64,000 nucleotides of DNA from Anaspis maculata (lineage: Eukaryota > Arthropoda > Insecta > Coleoptera > Scraptiidae). Positions 1-10,789 of this stretch are shown here, piece after piece (positions within the stretch are counted from its first letter, which is position 1; each line of letters opens with the position of its first letter). The DNA lies in contig OX421962.1 of assembly GCA_949128115.1 (NCBI GenBank), forward strand, positions 100,160,836 through 100,224,835, given 5' to 3'. Both the position numbers and the translations under genes were made by a program. The notes under the pieces were generated by a model, which made no database searches, had not been told where the DNA came from, and saw nothing but the letters and a program-made list of their open reading frames with translations.

Positions 1-84
1 TTCAAGAACAATCCAAGCAGCTAACATTTCTAAAATCCAGCCGACTTCCAAGCGGTGCCGTATGAATCATTTCGCTCCCAACTG
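1..84. mobile_element. Right end of the palindromic MITE (cut by window start)
   Basis: Same as the right arm of 13238-13439, ending CCCAACTG followed by TA at 85-86. Confidence 0.7.
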
Positions 85-484
85 TACCTAGTGAACTTGA
101 ATTGCAGTCGAAATATTGCGCAAATTTGAGGAAAATTCGAATAAGGCTGCTCGTGGGTGGATTTTTGATTTTTGGAGCGTTGGGAGTGGTTATAGAAAAA
201 CCGTTCTTTTGGCCTACGCATCTCTCCACTAAGAAAAACTTCAAAACTTCAACGATATTTTTCTGTGACTTTTGAAGCGAATCTCTGAACTGCTTCGGAC
301 TCTAAGGCGCTATTTTAGGAACATCTGTATAGGCACGTTCTATTGTTCTACACAGGTCTGTACCACGCTTTGTCCCATACTTCTTTCCCTTTGTTCAATT
401 ATTCCTTGGCGAATATGCACTTCTGAGGAAATGCATATTTCCTATATTTCCTCTGATTTCTAGAGAGAACAATTGAGGGGAGCT

Positions 485-646
485 CTTATTGTTTCACTAG
501 TACAGGTACCTTTATAGTCCGGGCTGGGGTCCGCTTTGCCATTATCAGTTCCCTTTTTGCTGTCGTTCTATGAGCATCGTCGATACACGTGCAATCTGTG
601 TATATTATTCCAGTCATACTGCAACCAGTTAACAATGTCGCAACCT
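485..646 (+). promoter_or_regulatory. Cassette A: core promoter plus MSQP first exon
   Basis: Contains a TATA-like TTTATAG near 511, an arthropod-type initiator TCAGTT (545-550, presumed start A547), a CACGTG E-box at 586-591 within the leader, and ATG TCG CAA CCT at 635-646 followed directly by donor GTGAGT. The ATG exon ends in phase 0 and joins in frame to the F-box exon at 3332. Promoter function is inferred from motif spacing and from conservation among repeats. Confidence 0.5.
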
Positions 647-1249
647 GTGAGTATTTATTTTATATTCAATTTCATACTGATCTGATATTTAATAATTTCC
701 CCAGTTAATATTATACTGGAATATTTGAGAGCTATGCGCTTAAAGGACTTTTTCCCAGATTTTTTCGCCCATTGCCCTCGAAAACATAATATAATTCCTA
801 TTTTATTCAGTTTTACCTGAAAATATGAAGTTTCAACAAAGTTGCCCAACGTTTCGACATGAAATCAAGTGAATAACTGGTTTTTCCTGAGATTTCATGT
901 ACCTAGTGCATTCAAATTGCAGTTGAAATGTTGCGCAAATTTGAGAAAAATTCAAATTAGGATGCTCCTGGGTGAATTTTGATTTTGGAAGCGTCAAGAG
1001 TGTTTCTGAAAAAACCGGTCTTCCGGCCTACGGATCTCTCCCCTAGAAAAAATTCAAAACTCCAAAGACATTTATTTGTGACTTTTGAAGTGAATCTCCA
1101 AACTACTTCGAATTCTGAGGCGCTATTTCTATATTCTACACAGGTCTGTGCCACGCTTTGTCCTATACATCTTTCCCTTTGTTTATACATTGACATATGT
1201 GTTTTTCCAAGAATAGAAGAGAACAATTAAGAGGGGCTCTATTGTTACA

Positions 1250-1392
1250 CTAGTTCAGGACGTTCAGGTACCTTTATGGTCCGGGGTCCGCTTTGCCTTC
1301 ATCAGTTTCCTTTTTGCTGTCGTTCTGTGAGCATTGACGATATACTTGCAATCTGTGAAAAATATTCTAAACCAGTCACAATGTCGCAAATT
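1250..1392 (+). promoter_or_regulatory. Cassette B: core promoter plus MSQI first exon
   Basis: Second tandem copy, about 746 bp downstream of A. Has TTTATGG, the initiator TCAGTT at 1302-1307, and ATG TCG CAA ATT at 1381-1392 before GTGAGT. The fourth codon has changed Pro to Ile and the E-box is altered (ATACTTGC), but frame and donor are kept. Confidence 0.48.
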
Positions 1393-2054
1393 GTGAGTAT
1401 TTATTTTATATTGATATTCTATACTGACCTGATATTTATTTATATCCCCGCTTAGGGCTGTGAGTATATAGCGAAATATTTAGGGGCTGTGCGTTGATAG
1501 AACCTTTTTACAGATCCCTTCTCCCATTGCCCCCGAGAACATAATATCAACCCTATTTTATTTACCTATATATGTTAATGGAAACTCAAAGTTCCATCAA
1601 ATTTGCTCAATATTTCGACGTGAAATCAAATGAATAACTGTTTTTTTCTGAGATTTCATGTATCTAGTGCACTCAAATTGCAGTTGAAATGTTGCGCAAA
1701 TGTGAAGAAAATTCAAATTAGGATGCTCGTGTGTGAGATCTTGATTTTGGTAGCGTTGAAAGTGTTTATAAGGAAACCGTTCTTCCGGCCTACGGATGTC
1801 TTGGCATAAAAAAAAAATTCGAAACTTCAAGGAAATTTTTCTGTGAATTTTGAAGTGAATCTCCAAACTACTTCGAATTTTGGGGCGCTATTTCTAGATT
1901 ACTCTGTTGATGCATATTCCACGTTGATGCATATCCCATACAAGTCTGTGCCACGCTTTGTCCTATACTTCTTTCCCTTTGTTTATATCTTGGCAAATGT
2001 GCTTTTCTAAGAATTGAAAAGAACAATTTAGAGTGGCTCTATTGTTATACACTA

Positions 2055-2192
2055 GCTCAGGTACCTTCATGATTCGGGGTTCGCGTCCGCTATGCCTTTA
2101 TCAGTTTCCTTTTTGCTGTCGTTCTGTTAGCATCGACGATATACTTGCAATCTGTGAAAATCATTCCAAACCAGTTAACAATGTCGCAACCT
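2055..2192 (+). promoter_or_regulatory. Cassette C: core promoter plus MSQP first exon nearest the F-box exon
   Basis: Third tandem copy, 800 bp after B. Initiator TCAGTT at 2101-2106, start codon at 2181, donor GTAAGT at 2193. It lies 1.1 kb upstream of the F-box exon, so it gives the shortest first intron. Confidence 0.5.
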
Positions 2193-4601
2193 GTAAGTAT
2201 TCAACTTATAATAGTTATTCTCACACTGATCTGACTATCTATTTATATTCTTGCTTAGGGCTGTGAGTATATGCGAAATTTTCGGGGGCTGTGCGTCGAA
2301 AGAACTTTTTCCCAGATTTCTCCGCCTTTTGTCCCCGAAAACATGATATCATCCCCATTTTATTTCGCTCCATATTGAGACCCAAGTTTCCATCAAATTT
2401 GCTCAACATTTCAACATAAAATCAAATGATCAACTGTTTTTTTTTTTTTTATTTTATGTACCTAGTGCACTTGGGTTGCAGTTGAAATGTCGCGCAATAA
2501 ATTTTGAGAAAATTCATGTTAAGATGCTTTCGTGTGAAACTTAAGTTCGGGAGCGATAAGAGTGATTATAGAGGCCTTGTTTACGCGAGGTTTAAAACTG
2601 GTGTTAAGGTTCGTAACATCAATGTTATCGTCCGCATAAACACCTCTAAACGCAAGTTTCGCAACAGCTGTTAAGCTTAGCTAAATGTGATTTTAAATTG
2701 CATTTAGTAAGCAAACAAGTGTTGGCAATCGCACGTAAACGCCCATGCCCATCCGCAGTACACTGATGTAGCGAATGTTGCCTAAAATCGTGGTTTTTAG
2801 GCAACTTTCACTACAGAAGTGTACTGCGGAATGTATTTTACTGCCAGGGACTTTTCTCGTACGATTCAAGAATAGCGGCCTAGGTTAAGGGGCTGTCGGC
2901 TGACATTTTGGTCGGCGTGCGTAAACACTCCTCACTAACCACTGACTGTTAAAATCTCTGCTAAGCCTCGCGTAAACAAGCTCAGAAAATTCGTTCTTCC
3001 GGCTTACGGATCTCTCGGCATGAACAGCCTTGAAGCGGTACGCTCTTTATTTGCTCCATGAATTATTGTTGAAAGTGGGTTGAGTCAGTCTTCAGTCTCA
3101 AAATCAAAATCAGATTTATTCTTGACTTGATGAATAATTTTACAAACGTCAATATGTTGTATATCATACAGGGTGTTTCAGGGATGATAGCAAAAAATTC
3201 ATTTGTGATTAGATTCCGTCAAAATATGATGGAAACCTATATACCATTTTGCAATGTTCGGCCTAATGATGAAGATACAGCCTAAGAATGATCTGCCATT
3301 CTACCATACTTACTTATAAATTATGTTCCAGGAGCAAACTATGATCAATTTCGACTACATACCAGACGAGATATTGTACAAAATAGTCTCACTCCTTTCT
3401 GAATTCGACTTGTGCGCATTGGAAAAGGTCAGCCAAAGGTTCCACAGAGTGTGCGGCGACAATAGGCTGTGGAAAAGACTCTCTCTAACTGAAGAAGAGA
3501 TCACCATCGCCAAAATGGAAATGCTCCTAACGAGTTCATTTCCGATGAGGGAACTAGACTTATCTTGGAGTTGTGTAAGTATTATAATTTTTTCTGCCGA
3601 GATCTGTAGTAGTATCGATCCAAAAATATTCATCGACAATGTCTTGACAACAAAGCTCACCCATACATGAAGTACCTACTAACATTTTTTTTCTTTACTC
3701 CTACTAGATTCCTGATGTTCAACCATATCATCTGGGACCAAAATCGTCCTGTTTCTATAAGACGCTTGAAAAGCTCGACCTGACGGGATTTGGAAGGAGG
3801 CTGGATACATACCTGTACGACTACAAGGACGTATTGTATGTGGTGGAGAGATGCAGAACGAAAGAACTGATTCTGGACTCAAACAAACTTAATCTCAAAT
3901 ATAAAATGATAAAGGCAATCTCCAAACATAAGAATCTGGAAGTGTTGTCCATGGAATGGGCAAACTTTCGCGGCAATAGCGTTGATGACATTCAACAGTT
4001 CTTCAACGGCTGCAAGCATGTGAGAGAATTGAATTTGGCTAAATGCAAATTATCCGCACATTTGATTCGTGCCATCTGCGAGTACATACCTGAAACCGTA
4101 GAAAAACTGGTACTGGTAGGAGCTGACTACATAGAATTATCTAATGAGAGTTCCAAGAAAAGCGGCCTTGCAAAAATTGTGGAATCGCACGGAATTCTCT
4201 TCCGTCGTGCCGGAAATTTGAAGTACTTTGGGACAACACTACGGTTCTTGAGAATGCCAGCCATCATGAACCAGATAATCCAGCATGGAAAATTGGAAAC
4301 TCTTTGTTTGAGCGATCACGATTTTTTCAACCCAAATCTTATAAGGTAAGTTCCAATTCCAAATTGCATCAATCTTTTGCTAGTTTTTTTTTACAGTTTT
4401 TTTTTCAGTGTTGCAGAAAAAATGGCGCCAACACTGAAGAGGATTGACGTTCGTTCGCCGGAGAAAAAGATGACTGCAGAAGAACGTGCAGTCCAACTGG
4501 AGAATATCACAGAAACACTATCTCGCATCGACGTGAAAGTACGTTTCATTGGAGTGGGCTCAAACTCAAGTGGACCACCCTCGGGACCACCCACCCACTG
4601 A
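2181..4601 (+). CDS. F-box/LRR protein gene, copy 1 (spliced)
   Basis: Spliced model: mini-exon 2181-2192 (MSQP), then 3332-3574, 3708-4345 and 4409-4601, about 361 codons. All junctions are GT-AG with compatible phases (0, 0, 2). The N-terminal 55 residues form an F-box (INFDYIPDEILYKIVSLL, then alternating hydrophobics through VSQRFHRVC and LWKRL), the domain that binds Skp1 in SCF ubiquitin ligases. The large third exon has leucine-rich-repeat spacing (LEKLDLTGF, KELILDSNKL, VRELNLAKC, VEKLVLVGA, LETLCLSDH). The last exon encodes a charged segment and a Gly/Pro/Ser tail. By family knowledge it would be a substrate-recruiting subunit; its target is unknown. The first exon could equally come from the cassettes at 635 or 1381. 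The later exons are well supported; the choice of first exon is inferred. Confidence 0.75.
2571..2983. mobile_element. 413 bp MITE with GTTTACGCGAGG termini, copy 1
   Basis: Ends are inverted: CCTTGTTTACGCGAGG and CCTCGCGTAAACAAGC. The flanks match uninterrupted cassette sequence elsewhere (GATTATAG, then AAAATTCGTTCTTCCGG), so this is an insertion. No coding capacity. A 79 bp hairpin is nested at 2753-2831. Confidence 0.65.
2753..2831. repeat. 79 bp near-perfect hairpin nested in the MITE
   Basis: CCGCAGTACACT at the left pairs with AGTGTACTGCGG at the right, and TTGCCTAAAA pairs with TTTTAGGCAA near the loop. It could be a nested mini-MITE or a structural core of the host element. Confidence 0.55.
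3166..3290 (+). mobile_element. Fragment of a CAGGGTGTTTCA element
   Basis: One end (ATACAGGGTGTTTCAGGGAT to GATACAGCC) of the foldback family seen complete near 19403. It lies in intron 1 of the F-box gene, just before the F-box exon. The copy 2 equivalent is about 16520-16640. Confidence 0.45.
3332..3574 (+). CDS. F-box exon, copy 1
   Basis: 81 codons, phase 0 at both ends. The acceptor is TTCCAG/GAG and the donor TGT/GTAAGT. Reading continues in frame from a MSQP mini-exon into EQTMINFDYIPDEIL. An in-frame ATG at 3341 could start translation if the upstream exon were untranslated. Ends in RELDLSWSC, the first leucine-rich strand. Confidence 0.8.
3708..4345 (+). CDS. Leucine-rich-repeat exon, copy 1
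   Basis: 638 nt, acceptor CTACTAG/ATT, donor ATAAG/GTAAGT. Open throughout and rich in LxxLxL spacing typical of F-box LRR proteins. It differs from copy 2 at one visible residue (IIQHGKLE against IIQRGKLE). Confidence 0.8.
4409..4601 (+). CDS. Terminal exon of F-box/LRR gene, copy 1
   Basis: 193 nt after a poly-T tract and CAG acceptor. It completes a Ser codon split across the intron, then encodes a Lys/Glu-rich helix-like segment and a tail ending GPPSGPPTH before TGA at 4599. A second usable acceptor (TTACAG) lies about 12 bp upstream. Confidence 0.75.
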
Positions 4602-5825
4602 ATGAAGATGAAAACTTGTACTCTTAAGGTTCACTCCAGGGTTTACTCTATCACAATACAGAAGTTCCCGGAATGGACCAATTTTTCTTGAAAGACATTC
4701 TTGTTTCATTCGAGGCCAAAACTCAAGTGTGATTCACTTCAGTTTTGACCCGAAATACATGATATCAGGCCATACTTTGACTGAGTGTTTTTGGGAAACC
4801 ACCCCAAACTATGATTTTTCTTGTATAAATTATATAATTTTTAAAATGTGTTCATGGTGTATTAGATAGGAATGTTATCTCTTGATTTTTGAAAATTCTT
4901 AAAATGTGTTCATGGTGTATTAGGTATAGGTAGGAATGTTATCTCTTGATTTTTGGAAATTAAATACGTCCTGAATCTAAATTATTACTTATTTATACTA
5001 GTTTCATAATTTCAACAATCACGAGCGCTATCGTGTTCCCAGAAACGCCTCAACATGAAAAATAACGATTTAAGAGATTTGCAAAATTGGACAATTCGAA
5101 GACTCACCTAACAAAATCGAAGTTATTCCAAGAGCTGGCCGCAATTGAGTAGAAAAAGATGGTAGAAAATGGTTGTGCGAAAAAGATAACACTTGGGTTA
5201 GTTTCAAAAAGGCGAGACTTTTTATTCACAAATATGATCTTGAGTGACTGGCATGCCGACAATGGTAACCTCTGTAACAGATTATACCTAACAAAATGGG
5301 CCAAGCTTATTCTGCTTCCGTGAAACTGGTCTTGCCTCAGGTAACTTTTTGCCACAACAAAACTTAAAATCAAATTTTCCAGCTGCAATTTTTATGAGTT
5401 CAACAAAATTCTCACTTCGGAAATTATGAACTCAATGAGATTCTCATTTTGTGATTGATAAATTCAGCCAAACTCTCGTCATAAAGCTGATGAATTTAGA
5501 GGAATCTTCGCTAGGTACTGAGCTGATTTTTCCTGCAAGTCATCAATACAAAATTGTTCAATTTTGCATAGCGTTCGCTTTGAAAATTTAGTGAGAATCT
5601 TACTACAAACTTGATCTTTTTCGCGGAAATGTACTGATGAGAACCTGATGCATTCAGTACGATTTCCACTTCCAAGTTGATGATAAATCTGAACAATTCT
5701 TGTTATAAGATCGATGAATTTTGCGAAATGCTCACTATAAAATTGGCGACTTCCGTGAAACCTCCACGTGGTTGACGAATTCAACGAAATTCTCGCCACA
5801 CAGTTGAATTAATTAGTATAATAAT
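4602..5825. other. 3' flank of F-box gene, copy 1; no further gene
   Basis: AT-rich. Contains a short direct repeat (TGTTCATGGTGTATTAG) at about 4850 and 4907. Open frames in the antisense direction are not supported, because the diverged second copy does not keep them intact. Confidence 0.5.
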
Positions 5826-6870
5826 TGTAGCCATACAATTGGAAAATATAGAGAAATTTTCAATTCAAATTTGATCAATTCAGAATAATCGTTGCTGTAG
5901 AGTGATGATTCTGGAGGAGCGAATTGGAAATCTTGACTAAATGATGTCAAAGTCTCAACTTCATCTGTAGAATTCTTGCTTTCAACGTGGAAATAAGACG
6001 TTGACCTCAAAGTTTCAACTTTCAAGTCAGAATCGACTTCAAACTTAAACTTCCGACTTTCAAACTAAAGTTTCGACTTCGAATGAAAATTACGACTTTC
6101 ATTTTTGGAATCTCTACTTGACAACCTCTTTCGACTTCAAGTTTGACTCAATTTTCAGAATAATCTGACCTTTATTTCCAGAATCAAGACTCACACGTCC
6201 AGAATTTCCAATATGAAACCCAAAGTTTTTACTTGCAAGTCAGAAGTCGAAGTTCAGTATTGTTGTGCTTGAACTTCCATCTCCAACTCAAAGGGTTTTG
6301 ATCTCATCCGGAACCTCGACTTCAAAATTCAGAATTTTGACTGCAAATTCAAAGCTTGGACTTCAAACTCAGCGTAGTGATAATAAAACTAAGAATTTCG
6401 ACCTCAAAATCAAAATCCAAACTTTACTTTCCAAATTTTCACTTCCAAGGTCTGACTTTGGCGTTTAGCTCTCAAAATTGCAACTCCTAAGTCAGAATCG
6501 ACTTCCAATTCTAATCTCTATTAAGTTCGATTTTGGCACCATTTTCAAAATAATTTCAACTTCATTCTCAGAGTTTGAAGGCTCACACGCTCAAAATTTC
6601 CGCAGTAAAACTCGAAGATTTGACTTGGAAATCAGAATAGTTTGATCTTGTTAATTTCAAATTGGGAATTTCAACTTTTGTCCCGGAATTTTCAGTCTCA
6701 ATCTTGGAGTTTTGAACCATCAGTTGATATTTTGACTTTCATTCCAGAGCTCAAAATGTCAACTCCAACCAAAATTTCGTCTCAAACTCAAAATTTGGTC
6801 CAAACTAACTACCTACTAAGAATCACGTAATTGAAAACTTGAAATCTCAATCTTGGAGCTTTGAACTCTC
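5826..6870. repeat. Degenerate GACTTCAA/AAGTCAGAAT low-complexity tract
   Basis: Imperfect repetition of short phrases such as CGACTTC, AAGTCAGAA and CAAAATTTC with no fixed period. No gene or transposon ends are visible. Confidence 0.5.
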
Positions 6871-6879
6871 AGTTGATAT

Positions 6880-7329
6880 TGTTACGAAGCTCGCGACCAT
6901 CCCGGCTCTTTCCGGGGAAATCTAGATTTCCGCGTTGCATTCGGGAATCTTCGAGAGACTGCAGCGGTAGGTCACGACACGTCGAGACTTCTGGTGGAGG
7001 TGCCGTAGAAGGTACGCGTATATTCTCGATGCAGATACCAGAGAAATCCTTGTGTGCTGGAAACTCCAACGATCAAACAGAAAGCATCCAGAACCTTCGG
7101 TGCCACTATAAGAGAGGAACTCGACCTGGCATCGAGACAGAGTTGGAATCGAGCGACCGTGGCGATAACATCTCAAGCGACATTGTGAATTTCTAAGCGA
7201 TTAATAATTCTGTGTGTTATTTAGTTGTATCGGTAGTAGCTAATGAAGTGCAATTTGTTAACAAGTAAATCAAGTAACAAGTTGTTAACAAGTTTAATTT
7301 TGGAATAGGCAAACCCGAATACCGTAACA
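6880..7329 (+). mobile_element. Solo LTR of a retrotransposon, probably Ty3/gypsy
   Basis: A 450 bp unit begins TGTTACG and ends CGTAACA, a perfect 7-bp inverted terminus of the TG...CA type. It is flanked by the 4-bp duplication ATAT (6876-6879 and 7330-7333). A TATA box (CACTATAAGAGAGG) lies about two-thirds along, followed by a GC-richer stretch. No internal coding region or second LTR is present, so it looks like the product of LTR-LTR recombination. Orientation is taken from the TATA box. Confidence 0.65.
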
Positions 7330-7429
7330 ATATATATCAAGAACAGTATAATCAAATCAAGATATATGTGGGTTTAAAATACATTAATATTGAAGAACAG
7401 GAAAACTACTTGTTTATTTCAAATTTATG

Positions 7430-8146
7430 ATGGAGGTGTCATCATATCAAATCAGTTGATATGATGGCAGCCCCTGTTCAGGTATGATGACATCCAATAA
7501 GAAAGTGACTATATTCGAAAAACTTTCGACTTTGGGCATCTATTTTTAAGTGGCTATGGTCGTGAACCATGATATGATATGGTTCGATATGATGGCCTCC
7601 TATGCCATCATATCAACCGCTAGGGTGCCATCATATCAGACATACAAAATTGTGAACATTCCTCAGTCAGATATCCTAACCTGGAAGTAACTTTCAGAGC
7701 GGAACATATTTAGATAGCTCATAGCTCAATGAGAGCTATTCTGTATCCTCGTAACAACTCAATAGCGCAGGTAGACAGGGAGGGAGGTATAGGGGGTTCA
7801 TAGAAGAAGACAAAGATAACACGCGCATAACGATCTCGGTACAAGATACAGAATAGGCATGACTGCTCATTTTTTCATATGTGCCTACCACAAATTCCAA
7901 ATAATTATGCATGCGGTCACAAATGCGTTTCATTAGTATAGTAGAAAAAACTTTTGCAGTTACAAATAATTCTAATGTCAACCTCCAACGGCTCAATGCA
8001 CTTCACTAACATTGCGTTGCCGCAGCAAAGTCATGGCGGTATTCTGCATCGCAAGAAAGTGTCAAATTAGCTCAATTCAAATAAGTACCGCCAATATCGG
8101 AAGGGGGCCATCATATCTAGGGAGCCATCATATCGACACTTCCCCT
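7430..8146. mobile_element. Candidate non-autonomous DNA element with GATATGATGG repeats
   Basis: Ends resemble inverted repeats (GGAGGTGTC and GACACTTCC). Copies of GATATGATGGC or its complement cluster near both ends (7440-7480, 7575-7640, 8105-8135), as in the subterminal repeats of DNA transposons. No target duplication was identified and no open frame is convincing. Confidence 0.4.
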
Positions 8147-8225
8147 ACCTGAATTTGTTTGTGTGACGCTCGACGATTGTGATTAGGTATGGCACAGAGA
8201 GAGGAAAAACGTCAATGTTTTATGC

Positions 8226-8375
8226 GAGGTTTATACACCAAATTCAACGCTCAAGGATTGAAGAGTACCCAAGCCTAAAAACTAGGCCAATTACCCTAGG
8301 AATCAGTTGCCACCTAGGCATTTATTATGCGTTGTTCCTCACGTCTTACGACTTATTTTGGTGTATAAACTTAGC
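8226..8375. repeat. Hairpin with TTTATACACCAAA arms
   Basis: TTTATACACCAAATTCAACGCT is mirrored by a TTTTGGTGTATAAAC arm and a more degenerate flank. It is probably a small MITE. The rest of 8150-8880 shows nothing recognisable. Confidence 0.4.
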
Positions 8376-8879
8376 ATTGAACTCGAGAATGATGTTGTCC
8401 TTCTCAGAGAGGTGGTGACCCGAGACCTCATCGAAAATGGTGCTGCAGTTGACCAGAAGAGACTTTTCAGTTGAAACAATTTGGCAGCCTATCCAAATGC
8501 CACAGGGAGAAGAAGAAGGTTGTGAAAGTTAGAGCCGTGCCCCGTGCATTTTGACGTACTCCATACTTGTCAAAATAAAGTTAAAGTAGTGGCCGCATGA
8601 GTGCCCTTGCAATAACACTTTTTGAATCGGACGAAAATACTTCAATACAGAACACTTTATTAAAAGAATCCTTCAACAAAGTAAGCTTCTTATTGGTTTT
8701 CAGTAAATCTCTACTATTGGAATTTTCGTTGGTATAAGTGTTTTGAATTCTGTTCCCCTTTCCCTACAGTATACAAAAACTTGAGACACAATGGTGAATT
8801 CATTTTCTCTTTCAGGTCTGTTTGAACAAGTTTCACTAGAACCTGATTAGATGATGGAGATGAAAGGCGGCAAAACCTC

Positions 8880-9246
8880 AAAAAAACCTCAAAACTTCAG
8901 TGACAGGTTTTTGTGACTTTTGAAGCTGTTCATTAAACTGCTTCGGACTCTAAGGCGCTATTTTTCGGACACCTGTATATGCATGTTTTGCAGGTCTGTA
9001 TCACGCTTTGCCCTATACTTATTTCCCTCTGTTTATACTTTGGCAAATATGCATTTCTAAGAATTAAAGAGAACAATCGAAGAGAGCTCTTATTGTAACA
9101 CTAGTTCAGGTACCTTTCCGGTCCGCTTTAACGCTTTGCCTTGATCGATTTCCTTTTTGCTTACGTTCTGGGAGCATCGTCGATACACGTGCAATCTGTG
9201 AAACTTATTCCAATCATACTGTAACCACTTAACCATGCCGCAACCT
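8880..9246 (+). promoter_or_regulatory. Cassette D: partly decayed first-exon cassette
   Basis: Same order of motifs as cassettes A to C, but the initiator reads TCGATT, the mini-exon is ATG CCG CAA CCT (9235-9246, MPQP) and the donor is GTAAAG. The E-box CACGTG is intact. It is followed by an unrelated degenerate tandem repeat rather than by cassette intron sequence. Confidence 0.4.
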
Positions 9247-9249
9247 GTA

Positions 9250-9600
9250 AAGACGGTCTGAAAACAAGGAAGATGCTCGAGTCAAAAATTTAGAAATTGA
9301 TTGTGTATCTCGCAGGTCCAAAAAGAAGGATGATACTCGGGTTAAAAATGAACTCCTCAATTGGCAGGTCTGAGAAAAAAGGAAGATAAGCCGAAAATCA
9401 ATAGCTCATTAGGTGGGTCTGGAAAGAAGGACCATACTTGAGCAAAAATTGAACTCTCATCTGGTTTTTGACTTGTGTGGGTCTGAAAAGAAGGATGAAC
9501 TCGAGTTGAAAATCAGATTCTTATCCGGTGAGTCTAGAAAGGAGTTTGATAGAGTCTGAAAAGAAGGATGTTACTTGAGTCAACAATCGGTTCGTAAAAT
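9250..9600 (+). repeat. Degenerate tandem repeat, units of about 60-80 bp
   Basis: Recurring phrase: GGTCTGAAAAGAAGGATG followed by ACTCGAGT and AAAAATGAA. Six or so imperfect copies directly follow cassette D. No gene is seen from here to 10290. Confidence 0.45.
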
Positions 9601-10299
9601 GTCTTGTCAGAATCAGCAAGTCGGTGAATGGTCCAATAACCAAAATCACACATAACGTTGAAAACCAGACAAAATATTTGTGTATGTGATCAATAATAAA
9701 AATATAATTTACACAATGTGTTGGTGAAATAAGATCTAAAAACACTGTGGTGAATTCATATAATTTCTGATCACCAAAGAAATACTAACAATTCAATAGA
9801 AATTGATTTCAAGTGTAGGTATCTGGAAGTTTGTGGACCTTGTTTCAGAACCAAGCTGATTTGACCTCCTAGTCACCCCTGATACATCTACACGCGCCTT
9901 TATTCTTTATTTCTGATATTTTTCTTAGACTCGTGCCTCATGGGATGACCTTTTGCCTTCATGGCTTCTACCGCTTACGTGGAGAATTTATTTCAGATGT
10001 CTACTTTATCAAATGGAAAATTCCAAATTTTAACTAACTCAAATGCATGGCGCACCCAAGGGAAACTTGCCTTTGTCATGAAAACAATTTCTCTCGACTT
10101 TTTTGCCAAAAATGGTCAGAAAAAAAATACCGTAGCTGTCAACCCATCCCTCACTTTTGGCGCTGACTGGCGCTGACCAGCAACCATGGTGTTCGGAAAC
10201 GCGCCGTCAAATGGCGCCAACGGTAGGGAATCAAGCATATCAATCTTTCAAATGTAGGTCACTTTCGCTCATAGATTTTGCTCCAAAACTCAAAACTTC

Positions 10300-10785
10300 A
10301 CAGTCCTGTCGGTGAAATGTCCTGTCGGCGAAATGGCGTGTCGGTGAAATGTCCTGTCGGTGAAATGTCCTGTCGGTGGAATGGCGTGTCGGTGGAATGT
10401 CCTGTCGGTGAAATGTCCTGTCGATGAAATGTCCTGTCGGTGAAATAGCGTGTCGGTGAAATGTCCTGTCGGTGAAATGGCGTGTCGGTGAAATGTCCTG
10501 TCGGTGAAATGTCCTGTCGGTGAATCGACGATTCAGTGTAATGTCCTGTCGGTGAAATAGCGAGTCGGTGAATCGGCGAGTCGGTGAATTGTCCTGTCGA
10601 TGAATCGGCGTGTCGGTGAAATGTCCTGTCGGTGAATTGTCCTGTCGGTGAATCGGCGTGTCGGTGAAATGTCCTGTCGGCGAAACGGCGAGTCGGTGAA
10701 ATGTCCTGTCGGTGAATCGGCGATTCGGTGAGTTGGGTGTCGGTGAAATGTCCAGTCGGTGAGTTGGTTGTCGGTGAAATGTCCG
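10300..10785. repeat. 16-bp minisatellite, about 30 copies
   Basis: Units TGTCGGTGAAATGTCC, TGTCGGTGAAATGGCG and TGTCGGTGAATCGGCG alternate irregularly. The long antisense open frame here (repeating HRQDISPTGHFTDTP) exists only because the units lack stops. Higher-order mixing of the three variants suggests expansion by unequal exchange or slippage. Confidence 0.85.
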
Positions 10786-10789
10786 TATC

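Larger units (their letters stand above)
86..2600 (+). repeat. Tandem array of 0.75-0.8 kb first-exon cassettes, copy 1
   Basis: Three head-to-tail units recognised by recurring landmarks: ATTGCAGTTGAAATGTTGCG, CCGGCCTACGGATCTCTC, CACAGGTCTGTGCCACG, the promoter/mini-exon block, and an intronic tail with CATAATAT and TTTTATTCA. The array lies in the 5' region and first intron of the F-box gene. The matching array in the second copy is 13441-15955. Confidence 0.65.
1..5825. repeat. Segmental duplication, left copy
   Basis: Matches 13356-19170 at an offset of 13,354-13,355. Sequence is nearly identical up to about 4790. From there to about 5825 it is clearly more diverged, with many substitutions and small indels, before homology ends near GTTGAATTAATTAG. 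The left end runs off the window. Confidence 0.85.

Noticed and set aside
3355..3660. Antisense open frame across the F-box exon
   Set aside because: Shadow of the F-box coding strand; the sense frame has domain and splice support.
9250..9600. Coding exon array after cassette D
   Set aside because: Units vary in length and contain stops in all frames; better explained as a degenerate tandem repeat.
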